From the NCBI GenBank assembly GCA_002099365.1, contig MSED01000001.1:3472001-3536000 (forward strand): 64,000 nucleotides of DNA. Direction: 5' to 3'. The position numbers and the translations under genes are program-made. Under the pieces are notes generated by a model. The model was not told the origin of the DNA and did not search any database. It saw nothing but the letters and a program-made list of their open reading frames with translations. Shown here in pieces: positions 55,321 through 64,000 of this stretch. Position 1 is the stretch's first letter. Each line of letters opens with the position of its first letter. The DNA comes from Phialophora verrucosa. Lineage: Eukaryota; Ascomycota; Eurotiomycetes; Chaetothyriales; Herpotrichiellaceae.

Positions 55321-56444
55321 TCACGCGAATAAGCCGCACGTACAGGTTGGGGTGCGAACATCGTAGGCCTTTCCACACCGATAACAGAATTCCCGACCGC
55401 ACCGACATGTCATGTGGTTGCATCCCTGTTTCTTCTCGACGAGCTGTCCGCAAGGGCAGAACTTCCACTTTGACTTCTCAATCAGAGCCTTGAGCTTCTT
55501 GTCTTGCCTGCACACGCCGCTGTGGTCCTTCTGCTTGCACAGCATACACATGGCTCTCTCGCAAAATGGGCATCTGGTATAGTCGTCCCGAATGAACCGG
55601 CGTGGAATGTAGGCGAGGCAATCCTCCCAGGGGCAGTAAGTCGGGTTTGGCGCATTATGCTCCTGCAGCCACAGGCAGAAGGCTTCCATAAATTCATTCT
55701 CGAAACCACAGTGTTGCTGGATCACTTTTATCGGGACACTTTGGCCGCAGCAGGTCAGCGCGCTCCGGGATTTGAAGCTGCTGACAACGCCCTCTGCAAC
55801 GCGTCTGTGTTAACCAAAAAGGGACCGCTCGACGAAGATTTCAAGGAGAGCCAAGCCTTACCACGAAGGCACTCGTCACAAAATGAATGCCTGCATTTCA
55901 GATTGGCTGTATCAACTCGGAAAAATGGTTCGAGACAGGATGAACAGTCGACGATGTCGAAAGGTGAGTCCCCTTCAAGTCTCTCCGCCGACTTGACGGC
56001 TGACTTGGCCCTTGCGCGAAGAGCCAAATCCCGCAAGATCTCAGCCTTGTTGGCAGGCTCGGGATCTGATACATCGTCTAAATCGTCGCTCTGCTGGCTT
56101 TGGGGCTGTAAAGACCGGTAGATAGATTCGAACTCCTCGATAGCATCGAACAGGCAGACCGTCTCCGGATAGTGGACGGCGCGCATACAAGCTCCCAGGT
56201 AGACAGCACACTGTTGCACCTCTGGTTTCAAGCTCTCTACCAAGTCGTCCACTCCAAGCATTTCAGGTGGTGATTGGGGATAATCGTCAAAGACTCGAAG
56301 AAGAAACGAGAAACCAAAAGCCGGCAGCTTAAGTGACAGAGTCGTGTGGTGATCATCGGAAAAGCTTGCGACAAGGAGCCCATCCCCGTAGATAGCATTG
56401 AGGGCGGAGACCTCGTCGGCCAGGGCATCATTGTGGATCAACAT
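55321..56444 (-). CDS. RWD and RING-between-RING (RBR) domain E3 ubiquitin ligase
   Basis: Two exons (56444-55862, 55793-55321) give 351 aa. The N-terminal RWD domain starts DEVSALNAIYGDG and contains VFDDYPQSPPE. RING1 begins CSSCLEPFF and has CRHSFCDECLRE, the last residue created by splicing. IBR: CPWEDC...CPFCERAMCMLCKQKDHSGVC. RING2: FCPCGQLVEKKQGCNHMTC with CGREFCYRCG. The cysteine in GCNHMTC is the one that forms the ubiquitin thioester in RBR ligases. The 68-nt intron uses the acceptor TTGCAG at 55794; the nearer ACACAG acceptor 11 bases upstream would throw RING1 out of frame and stop. Substrate unknown. Domain order resembles RNF14-like ligases, though short. Confidence 0.9.
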
Positions 56445-57018
56445 GGTTGGGTCCAGAATCGGCGATGAGAAGGGCAGGATTGAATGGTGAAGTTCTATCC
56501 AGGTGAGTTACTTGGGAGTAAGGTGACTTAAAAGGTGACAACTAATATGAAAGTCGCTTCTTTCCGTACTCCAAAGACATATCTCGGAAGGATATATGAT
56601 GGCGCGCCGGGGGGAGTCCCCTTGATAGCCAGTGGTCACTGCGCCATGGTGGCTTAGCTACCGATCATTGTTCACGCAATGAGTCACCGTCAATGACAAG
56701 GAAGCAAAAGTGATTCATCCTGGCGTCGAAGGAGCGTTGCGGCCGATATCCGTGGGACGCCAGTCCCAGATCAGGACGACTGGTGCTCTGGCCGGACTGA
56801 ACTGTGGACTGTTGACTGTTGACTGTTGAAGATTGAATGATATTGATATGACGGAAGGGAGAGCGAACACACATTTCGTGGAGAAGGTGGGGAAGTCAAG
56901 CAGCTGCAGGGAAGGCGCCACACGCGTGGAGACGGTCGCTTATCATTTGGCTCTCGATTCTGGACGACACTGCACATTGTTGCTCTTACTCTGATTCTGC
57001 GAGTGTCCTGCTACTCTC
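56445..57018. promoter_or_regulatory. Intergenic; upstream region of the RBR ligase gene
   Basis: 574 bases between two minus-strand genes. It contains a small tandem repeat of GACTGTT (three copies, about 56807-56829). No gene is supported. Confidence 0.45.
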
Positions 57019-59075
57019 TTACTTCTTCTCGATTGTCTCCAGAGCCACCTCCTCTTCTTCGATGCCACCCTTCTCCGCCGCCTCCCGATCGCCCCTGACC
57101 CTTGCCTGGAGCACATGTTTGTATTCTGGCTTGGCAAACAGCACATCGATCTCCTCCAAGCTTAGTCCCTTCGTTTCTCTGACAAAGAAATAGACAAAGG
57201 GAATGGCCAGGACGTTGAAGACGCAGAACAGGAGATAGAACTTCCATCCCGAGGACTGAATGCCCATGGGGCCGAACTTGACCACGATAAAAGTGATGAT
57301 CCACTGAGTAAAGACTCCCATAGAAGTGCCCTGAATGCGACTCGTTAGCCTACTATACGGAGCCTCGTTCGGAGTTGCGGAGACTTACAATATGTCGGAC
57401 GTGAAGCGGTGCGATTTCCGGAACGTACTGCAGCTAGATCAGTATGGCAGTCAAAGCGATTGATCAGGATACTTACTATCCATGGCGCATCACACCAAGA
57501 TGCTCCGAAGCAGAACTCGAACATAAAGATGCTGACGACTGCAAGTTTGTTTGACGAGTCGTTGTTGACTCCGAGACCGATCGTGAACAGAATCATGAAA
57601 AGGGAGCAGAAGATGGCTCCCCATAGCATGACTGTACGCCGACCAAATTTCTCCATGGTGTAGATGGTCGAGCAAGTGCCACCCAGGAACAGCAATGTAA
57701 CGCCACCGCTGGTGATGGCCGCCTGGTTCTGCGACATGCCGAGTGAGTTGATGAATAGGTAGGTCGCATAGTATGACACGATATTGTTCCTGTTCTCACG
57801 TGTCCTGATCAGTCTCGAGGCTCGGGATGCATTCGGGAGAGAGGAGATCTCTCGAGATGGCCCCGCTGGTCCTGCAGAAGATTTACTCACCCGTCCATCT
57901 GCTGGAAGAACTGTACGAGGACACCCAGCCACAAGCGCCAAGTCGTGTTGACGGGGGAATTGTCGTAGAAGAGGTTCTTGAATGAGAAGTTGTACTCCTT
58001 CTCCGCCTCAAGCGCCGTGAACACTTCGGATCTTTGCCTCCTCACCTCCGCGCTGTCAAGTGGCACGGAGTAAATACGAGCCATGATATGATCTGCGTCA
58101 TCAATGTGGCCTTGGGCATACAGATACCTGGGTGACTCGGGCAGAAAGAAGATGGTGGCAAACGTCAAGAGGATGAAGACGACCTGGAATGCAATTGGCA
58201 GGCGCCAGACAGCCTCCGTATTGGGATGGTTGCGAATCATGCCGTAGTCGACTGCAAGTACGTCAGGACGTGTATCGGAAAAATCAAAAGTCGAGCAGCA
58301 GCGTGGACAGAAAGAGAGGTTCGTTGACAGGCCTTCCAGCCTCGCCGGGGATCTGCATCCCTTGATCTGAGGCTTTGGGACCAGGACAACTTACACCAAT
58401 AAGCGATTGTGAGGCCGAGGATCACGATTGATAGCTGGGCTGCAATCAAGGCTCCGCGTGTCTTGGCTTTGGACGTCTCAGCAACCCAAATAGGAACCAT
58501 CTGTTGAGGCAGATAATCAGCTTGCTTTTCTCTTTCCTTCCCACTCTCGGCTGCGCTGATAGAAATATCGCTACTCGCCTGGGGTGCACTCGGACACGGT
58601 CTGGACGACGAAAAGACTAGGACTTACAGTTGTGTTCAGGCCCATGCCTAAGCCAGCAATGACACGGCCGGCGATCAGATACGCCGTACCATGTGCTCCG
58701 GCTTGAAGTCCAGCTCCGAAGCAGACAAGGACACCTCCGATAACAATAAACAGGCGCCGACCAAGCATCTGCCCAACAAAACCACAAATTATGCAACCTG
58801 TCAGGCAGCCGATGTCGTATATTGCGACTATTGTTCCTTGTAAGTCGGCAGCTTTAGGATCAATATGATTCGCCGAGAGGAAATTGGGCAGGGCAATAAG
58901 CCCGCCGAGGACGCCTTGATCATAGCCTAGCAAGATATCAGTTGAAGCTCGTCTTGCGTCGTTCTTACACGGTAGTACCGAACAGGGTGAAAGCCCAGGC
59001 GGAGCACAGTGTGATACCGGCTTGTAGCCAAAAACCGTTCAGTGACTGAGCGTAACCTCTGTTGAAGGCCGACAT
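57019..59075 (-). CDS. MFS sugar-porter family transporter
   Basis: Seven exons (59075-58979, 58926-58628, 58500-58395, 58251-57891, 57789-57477, 57427-57389, 57330-57019) give 508 aa, normal for the family. Motifs: FTLFGYDQGVLGGLI in the first membrane segment, restored by the first splice; GFVGQMLGRRLFIVIGG, the GRR loop; VPIWVAETSKAKTRGALIA; FFLPESPRYLY, the PESPR motif; FFQQMDGNNIVSYYA, the QQ-x-x-G-x-N-x-x-x-YY motif across an intron; and YVPEIAPLHVRHIGTS. The sixth exon is only 39 nt (13 codons), with clean phase-0 junctions. Introns range from 49 to 143 nt. Sugar porters also carry quinate, polyols and other small molecules. The next two genes (dehydrogenase, monooxygenase) hint at a non-sugar substrate, but that is inference. 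Confidence 0.92.
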
Positions 59076-59845
59076 GATGATCTGATGTCCTGATATTGAT
59101 CGAACAAACGCCTTAGGTGCGAGACCTCAAGAAATCTTAGACGCAACAAGTGGTCCATGGTCAACTGATATGTGCGTCGCCGATCTGATCACGACCGGGT
59201 TTCGTTTTCCTGTTGAGACCGCTGATGACTTTGGAGAACCTCGCTATCCTAGTCGAAAGCTGCATGAAATTGGACGGTTCATTTAGGTCATCCAGTTAGT
59301 GCTTTTTCTGACTATTCGGACGGTCCAACGGCACGAAGGACGGGGCGTACCACCAAGTATACGTCCCCAACATCGACCAGGATGCCCTTGTGCGGGGTTT
59401 GTGGAGCGCCCAAGTACCAAATGTACTCCAGAGAGTTCGATGGTGGAGCTTGTAAGGGAAGGTTCTTTGCGTGGACAACACAGATAGGCTACGAAAGCCA
59501 TGTCGGTGTGATACATTCCATTTAGGTAAGATGCCGTGTACCGGGTATAGGCCGGTACCCACTGCCCCTTGGGGAAGGAGAAATGACACATCGAAGACGT
59601 GATAACCGAGGTATTGAGCCTTGTCAAATATGTCTTCGCTGGAGCTGCTAGATAGACCTTGGTAACGGCCGGCTCCGAATGAGCTTGATGCTGGCCGCAG
59701 CACGAAGTGTCAACAACACACTCCGTACGGAGCGAACGTCTTGACACTGCGCATCACAGTATTTGCTCCGCCACAGATATTCCCAGCCTTGTCACCTCCA
59801 TCAATACGATGAGGGGTGCGAGGTGGGTGGCCAGCTTTCCTATGA
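59076..59845. promoter_or_regulatory. Intergenic; upstream region of the MFS gene
   Basis: 770 bases between the dehydrogenase stop and the transporter start. The minus strand shows three overlapping open frames at 59283-59747, including a 58-codon frame (59312-59488) preceded by a TAG that could be a splice acceptor. None matches a family I know. It may be promoter only, or the remains of a gene. Confidence 0.4.
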
Positions 59846-60832
59846 CTACCTGATATCGTGGAAGCCGCCGTCGTTCACCACCAATGAACCGTTCATATAG
59901 CTGCTCTCGTCGCTGAGCAAGAAGCTCAGCACATTGGCTTGTTCTTCAGCAAACGCCATCCTGCGAAGGGCGATCGCCTTGCTCACAGCGGACTCCTCGT
60001 TCTCCTTTGACCCAACGATGCCTTCCTTACCCTGGACCAACAGCAGTGAGGTCAGCGGTCTGGTCTCTCTGGCGACGGTGTTTTGGTGCTGGTGCCTGAA
60101 CAGGCAGGACCCAGCACCTAAGGGACACTGACCATACTGTGTTCCACCATCTTGGTCAAAGTCCACCCAGGGCACAAAGCATTGACCCTAATACCTTCGG
60201 GTCCGTAGAACTTTGCTCCGTTCTTCGTCACTGCAGCCGCAGCGTACTTACTGGGAGTATATGCAGCCAGACCAGCAGCCTGCAAGCCAGAAATTGAGAC
60301 CACGTTGGCGATGGCCCCGCGTTGCCTTGGAATTGTATGTGAACAAGCTGGTTCAAAGGTAATCGGTCGAGGTTCCTGAGTTCTCATCTGGAAAGCTTGG
60401 TATTTCTGTGAAAGCCATAGACCCCTGGTATTGATAGCGTGTGTCCTGTAGCAGTCAGAATACAGAGGAGCCCTGAGAGGGTTGTACAGGTGCATACTTC
60501 TCGAAAAGCTCCGTCGTGATGCTCTCCTCTTCCGCCCAGGTTGATTCGCAGATTCCCGCACAGTTGGCAGCGTAGTCGAGGCGGCCCGTCCACTCTGTGG
60601 ATGCGGCAACAGCATCTTTGACCTGCTGTTCCTGGGTTATGTCGACCTTGAGGAACTTAGTTTTCACATTCCATTTTTTCGCTACCTCGTCTGCGACGTT
60701 TTGCCCCTCCTGCTCATTCATGTCCACGATGACAGTCCATATGCCACGGCTAGCCAGCTTATGAGCGGTGGCTTTCCCTATGCCGCCGCCACCACCCGAG
60801 ATGAAGGCCACGCGCGCTGCTGTGCTCGCCAT
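59846..60832 (-). CDS. Short-chain dehydrogenase/reductase (SDR)
   Basis: Three exons (60832-60498, 60445-60133, 60031-59846) give 277 aa. Classical SDR motifs: ISGGGGGIGKATA (cofactor-binding TGxxxGxG type), an aspartate in VIVDMNEQ that favours NAD over NADP, YAANCAGI (NNAG-like), VVSISGLQ with the catalytic Ser, and YTPSKYAAAAVTKN with the Tyr-x-x-x-Lys pair. VNALCPGWTLTKM and the C-terminal FLLSDESSYMNGSLVVNDGG complete the fold. The first intron (52 nt) has a GTATGC donor and joins in phase. The second is 101 nt. It lies divergent to the Baeyer-Villiger monooxygenase and just upstream of the transporter, so oxidation of an alcohol to the ketone used by the monooxygenase is a reasonable guess. 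Confidence 0.9.
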
Positions 60833-61643
60833 GTTTGGAGTGTCGACAACAAGAAAGAGGATTGTAAGTTCAAAGGATTCGAAGCCACCCACCTTTTTGA
60901 AGAGGACACAGCACAGAGAGAGCACCGCCAATCGCGATGGACGGAGCAGACTTGCAGATCTGGCTTGCCGCTTGCATTGATGAGGAAATCTGTCTCAATC
61001 CCGTGCTAGCAGGTCCATGACTGACCAGCTGCAAAGGACTGTCGAACGAGCGGAGATGTTGAAAGTTCCGTCTTGGGGTTTTCTTTGGAGCGCTCCCCAC
61101 TTGGCACACCCGCCCCGCAAACGGTGATTTGGTGGGCGCTGTCAGTCAGTTAGGCGTGCCCAAAGCTCGGTAACTTAGGCGCGCCGGCTCTATTAAGCGT
61201 CTAATCGCATCTCTCCACGAATTTCTCATCCACTTTCAATGGAGAGCACGGATTGACACCGTCACTCAAACGATTTATTCAAGATGGCATGCGGGATACG
61301 GGACCAACGCATTCGATGGGCACACTTAATGAAGGAGACGATGCTGTATTGTATGGAGCACCCTTTGCGGGCGTGCATTAGCCGACCCTCTCCCCACGAC
61401 TTGATGTTCCGTCCACGGGAATCAAAACCCGCCGGCAATCAGTATCACTTGATTCCCCGTGGAACGAGCGGTCATCGTACCTAGGTATGTCGCTTACGCA
61501 GATGCCATATCTCAGTCTTCCGCGACTCTTGCCACTATTCCATACCTGGGTACGTATCGGGCTTCAGATAGACCTGGCGACTGTGTGTGCTCGTTGATTT
61601 CTCGTTCGTAACACGTTCGTTGAGAGCTGATTCCTTCCTCACA
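60833..61643. promoter_or_regulatory. Divergent promoter of the SDR and Baeyer-Villiger monooxygenase genes
   Basis: 811 bases between divergent starts. It contains two copies of TTAGGCGYGCC 25 bases apart (61150-61160 and 61175-61185), followed by CTATTAAG (about 61189-61196), which is weakly TATA-like and directed to the monooxygenase. Confidence 0.5.
61150..61185 (+). promoter_or_regulatory. Direct repeat of TTAGGCGYGCC
   Basis: TTAGGCGTGCC at 61150 and TTAGGCGCGCC at 61175, same orientation, start-to-start distance 25 bases. The placement in the shared promoter makes it a candidate binding site for a cluster regulator. No regulator gene is identified in the window. Confidence 0.4.
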
Positions 61644-63329
61644 ATGGCGCAAGAACAAGTTGACCTCGATGCTCTTATCGTCGGGGCAGGATTCAGCGGT
61701 ATATACCAGCTCTATCGGCTGAGGGAGATGGGCCTATCAGTTAAGGTGATAGATATAGCCAGCGACGTGGGAGGAACGTGGTATTGGAACCGGTACCCTG
61801 GTGCGATGAGCGACACTGAGAGCTATGTATACCGGTTCTCATGGGACAAGGAAGACCTGCGGACTTATCCATGGACACACCACTATGTTAAACAGCCTGA
61901 TGTGCTAGCCTATCTTGAGCATGTTGTCGAGCGACACAATCTGCGGAAAGATATGCAGTTCAACACGGAGCTGCTGTCAGCCAAATGGGACGACGTGGCC
62001 AAACTATGGCGCGTGGAATTGAGCACAGGAAAGACTCTCAGGGTACGATATCTAGTCACGGCGCTCGGCCTCCTATCTAAAGCCAACTACCCCGACATAC
62101 CTGGCATCGAGACGTTCAAGGGCCAAAAGGTCCACACCGCGAAATGGCCATCAGGACTCGACGTCACGGGCAAACGCGTCGGCATAATAGGATGTGGCTC
62201 GACCGGCGTCCAAGTCATAACCGATATCGCCAGCAAAGTCAAATCGCTGACCTGCTTCCAACGACATCCTCAATACAGTGTGCCCAGCGGCGACGGGCCT
62301 GTCGACCCTGCCTACCGCCAGTGGGTCAACGAGAACTACGACGCCATATTTGAGCAGGTCAAGAACAGTGCCGTTGGATTCGGCTTCGTCGAGTCCACAC
62401 GCCCTTACCCGTCCGTCGCCTCCCCCGAGGCACGCGAAGCTATTTTCGAATCCCTCTGGCGCCAGGGCAACGGCTTCCGCTTCATGTTCGGCGGCTTCAG
62501 CGACATCGCCACCGACAAAGTCGCTAACGAGGCGGCCTGTGCCTTCATCCGCAAGAAGATCCGCCAAATCGTCAAGGACCCCGAGAAGGCCCGCAAGTTG
62601 CAGCCCCACGACTACTACGCACGACGACCGCTCTGCGACGGCGGCTACTTTGAGCAGTTCAACCGGGAGAACGTAGATATCGTCCATCTGCAAGAGACTC
62701 CAATCACCTGCATCACGGAGAAGGGCGTCCAGACGACGGATAAGCTGTACGAACTCGACGTGCTTATCTTTGCGACGGGCTTCGACGCCATCGAGGGCAA
62801 TTACAACCGCGTGCGCATCCAGGGCCGCGACGGCGTCTCGCTCAAAGAGTACTGGGCCCCCACAGGCCCGACGAGCTACCTGGGAGTGTCGGTGCCCGGG
62901 TTCCCTAATCTCTTTATGATCACGGGTCCCCAGGGCCCGTTTACCAACTTGCCGCCCGCGATCGAGGCGCACGTCGATCTCATATCCCGGCTCGTTGCCC
63001 ACGCCGAAAAAGGCCGCAAGGAGGGCAAGCTTGCTGTCATCGAAGCCACGAAGGAGGCCGAGCAGGAATGGTGTGCCGAGTGTGAGCGGGTCGCCGAGGG
63101 CAGTCTGTTCAAGGAAACGGCAAGTTGGATCTTCGGCCAAAATGTCCCAGGCAAGAAATATGCCTTGAGATTCTACTTTGGCGGGCTGAAGGCCTTCTAT
63201 GAGGCTGTGCAGAAAGTCATTGACAATGATTATGCTGGGTTTAAGCCCTTGCAATCGGCCGGACGTGAGGTACAGCAAGGGAATCACAGAGCGGTCGGTA
63301 ACGCGAAACCTCTGGTAGCACGTTTGTAG
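61644..63329 (+). CDS. Flavin-dependent Baeyer-Villiger monooxygenase
   Basis: An intronless 561-aa frame from the ATG at 61644; an upstream in-frame extension has no ATG. These FAD/NADPH enzymes insert an oxygen next to a ketone to give an ester or lactone. Evidence: the FAD-binding LIVGAGFSGIY near the N-terminus, DVGGTWYWNRYPGAMSDTES, the Baeyer-Villiger fingerprint FKGQKVHTAKWP (FxGxxxHxxxWP), the second dinucleotide motif GIIGCGSTGVQV for NADPH, and DVLIFATGFDAIEGNY. The closest style is cyclohexanone/cyclopentanone-type monooxygenases. The exact ketone cannot be predicted. The second half is richer in G+C at third positions than the first. Neighbours suggest a catabolic set with the SDR and transporter. 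Confidence 0.94.
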   Translation: MAQEQVDLDALIVGAGFSGIYQLYRLREMGLSVKVIDIASDVGGTWYWNRYPGAMSDTESYVYRFSWDKEDLRTYPWTHHYVKQPDVLAYLEHVVERHNLRKDMQFNTELLSAKWDDVAKLWRVELSTGKTLRVRYLVTALGLLSKANYPDIPGIETFKGQKVHTAKWPSGLDVTGKRVGIIGCGSTGVQVITDIASKVKSLTCFQRHPQYSVPSGDGPVDPAYRQWVNENYDAIFEQVKNSAVGFGFVESTRPYPSVASPEAREAIFESLWRQGNGFRFMFGGFSDIATDKVANEAACAFIRKKIRQIVKDPEKARKLQPHDYYARRPLCDGGYFEQFNRENVDIVHLQETPITCITEKGVQTTDKLYELDVLIFATGFDAIEGNYNRVRIQGRDGVSLKEYWAPTGPTSYLGVSVPGFPNLFMITGPQGPFTNLPPAIEAHVDLISRLVAHAEKGRKEGKLAVIEATKEAEQEWCAECERVAEGSLFKETASWIFGQNVPGKKYALRFYFGGLKAFYEAVQKVIDNDYAGFKPLQSAGREVQQGNHRAVGNAKPLVARL

Positions 63330-63700
63330 AACGGTATTCCTGCGCAAGTGGCAGGCAGCAGCACATACTCCGCGAATCCACGATTGTTAGGTATACTAAA
63401 CAGAAGCCAGACAAGGGAACAAAGAATGTGATCAATTGAAAGGATGTATTCAGTTTATCCAATTTCAAGTCGTTTCTCGCAAAGTGCAATCAGCTCGGCC
63501 ACGCCTAGAATGAACCGTGATGAAGAGTGTGAAAGCATCGCCGATGCTCTCGTAACATAAAGTATTATGCATGCAAGTCGTGAAGCAGTCGTGAGCCGGT
63601 TCTCTGTATCCCGCCAGTTTCAATAAGCCATCAATTCCAGCAATTTCATCAACGGGCCCCGATCCGTCATCTCGGTTTGAGATGGCTGTTTCAGCGAGGT
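63330..63700. other. Intergenic, convergent 3' flanks
   Basis: 371 bases between the monooxygenase stop and the stop of the last gene. Probable 3' untranslated sequence only. Confidence 0.5.
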
Positions 63701-64000
63701 TTAGTATCGGCTCCCCCCCCAGCTGCTGCCGCCGCCGCCGTGGTGCTTCTTCTTCTTGTCTTTCAGGAAGTCTTCAGCAACACTGCCCAGAAGGGCACCT
63801 CCAATAGTACCGAGGAAACCATGACCTGATTGTTTTCCCAGAAAGTGGCCACCAAAGGCACCCCCGGCGGCGCCGAGCAGACCACGATCGCTCTCAGTCA
63901 TAGGAGGAGCGTTGGGGTCGTAGTTGGGAGCATTGGGATCGGTCGACTGAGGGGAGAATTGGTGATTTTGTACTTCGGGCGGTAGGGTTTGGCCTTGTTG
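63701..64000 (-). CDS. Glycine-zipper protein, C-terminal part
   Basis: The frame is open from the window edge to TAA at 63701, giving the last 99 residues. A Gln/Pro/Asn-rich stretch (TDPNAPNYDPNAPP) is followed by two glycine-zipper helices, GLLGAAGGAFGGHFLGKQSG and GFLGTIGGALLGSVAEDFL. A lysine/histidine tail (KDKKKKHHGGGG) ends SRY. Small fungal proteins with this glycine-zipper 2TM layout are common, and their function is mostly unknown. The Gly pattern would let the two helices pack in or on a membrane. The start lies outside the window. Confidence 0.75.
   Translation of the reverse strand, partial: QQGQTLPPEVQNHQFSPQSTDPNAPNYDPNAPPMTESDRGLLGAAGGAFGGHFLGKQSGHGFLGTIGGALLGSVAEDFLKDKKKKHHGGGGSSWGGSRY

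Noticed and set aside
62151..63347. 398-codon open frame antisense to the Baeyer-Villiger monooxygenase
   Set aside because: It mirrors a G+C-rich coding strand, has no recognisable domain, and the sense frame has all family motifs.
1..64000. CRISPR arrays, transposons, viral remnants, ribosomal RNA
   Set aside because: None seen: no regularly spaced direct repeats, no transposase or reverse-transcriptase motifs, no terminal repeats, and no A+T-rich RIP-like tracts.

Overview
The window is nuclear DNA of a filamentous ascomycete (Pezizomycotina). The evidence is intron-split genes with short introns (mostly 44-70 nt, GT...YAG ends, CTAAC/CTGAC-like branch sites), about one gene per 2 kb on both strands, compact divergent promoters, and a gene set typical of moulds (Mch1-like transporter, S1/P1 nuclease, NmrA-like reductase, TauD dioxygenase, Baeyer-Villiger monooxygenase). 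A eurotiomycete such as a black yeast (Chaetothyriales) would fit the mix of housekeeping and oxidative catabolism genes. That placement is an inference; no rRNA or other taxonomic marker is present. I saw no tRNA, rRNA, CRISPR array, transposon or viral remnant.

Layout, left to right. 0-11 kb: the 3' end of a MetE-like gene, a fungal transcription-factor-like protein, ARP3, a taspase-like threonine aspartase and TFIIH subunit TFB4. 11-25 kb: an UNC-45/She4 myosin chaperone, a 1021-aa membrane-anchored coiled-coil protein of unknown function, a type II membrane glycosyltransferase-like protein and the dual-specificity phosphatase PPS1. 25-41 kb is almost all core housekeeping: PPM2/TYW4 (wybutosine synthesis) head-to-head with TAP42, HEM3 head-to-head with a peroxisomal Lon protease ending in SRL, and mitoribosomal uL23m head-to-head with proteasome subunit RPN1.

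41-64 kb is more accessory. A TauD/JLP1-like dioxygenase and an MFS transporter diverge from a shared promoter. Then come an MCH1-like transporter, a transglutaminase-like protein, a secreted S1/P1 nuclease, an NmrA-like reductase and an RWD/RBR ubiquitin ligase. A group of three genes follows (sugar-type MFS transporter, short-chain dehydrogenase, Baeyer-Villiger monooxygenase) that looks like a small catabolic cluster for an alcohol or ketone. The window ends inside a glycine-zipper protein gene.

The most interesting leads are the two candidate catabolic/assimilatory gene groups (43 kb and 57-63 kb), each with a repeated or palindromic element in its shared promoter, the unrecognised 1021-aa protein, and an orphan TATA box with leader-like sequence aimed antisense at the 3' end of PPM2. 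Nothing here is convincing as a wholly new biological system. Exon boundaries were worked out by hand from splice signals, reading frame and remembered family motifs; no alignment was run.
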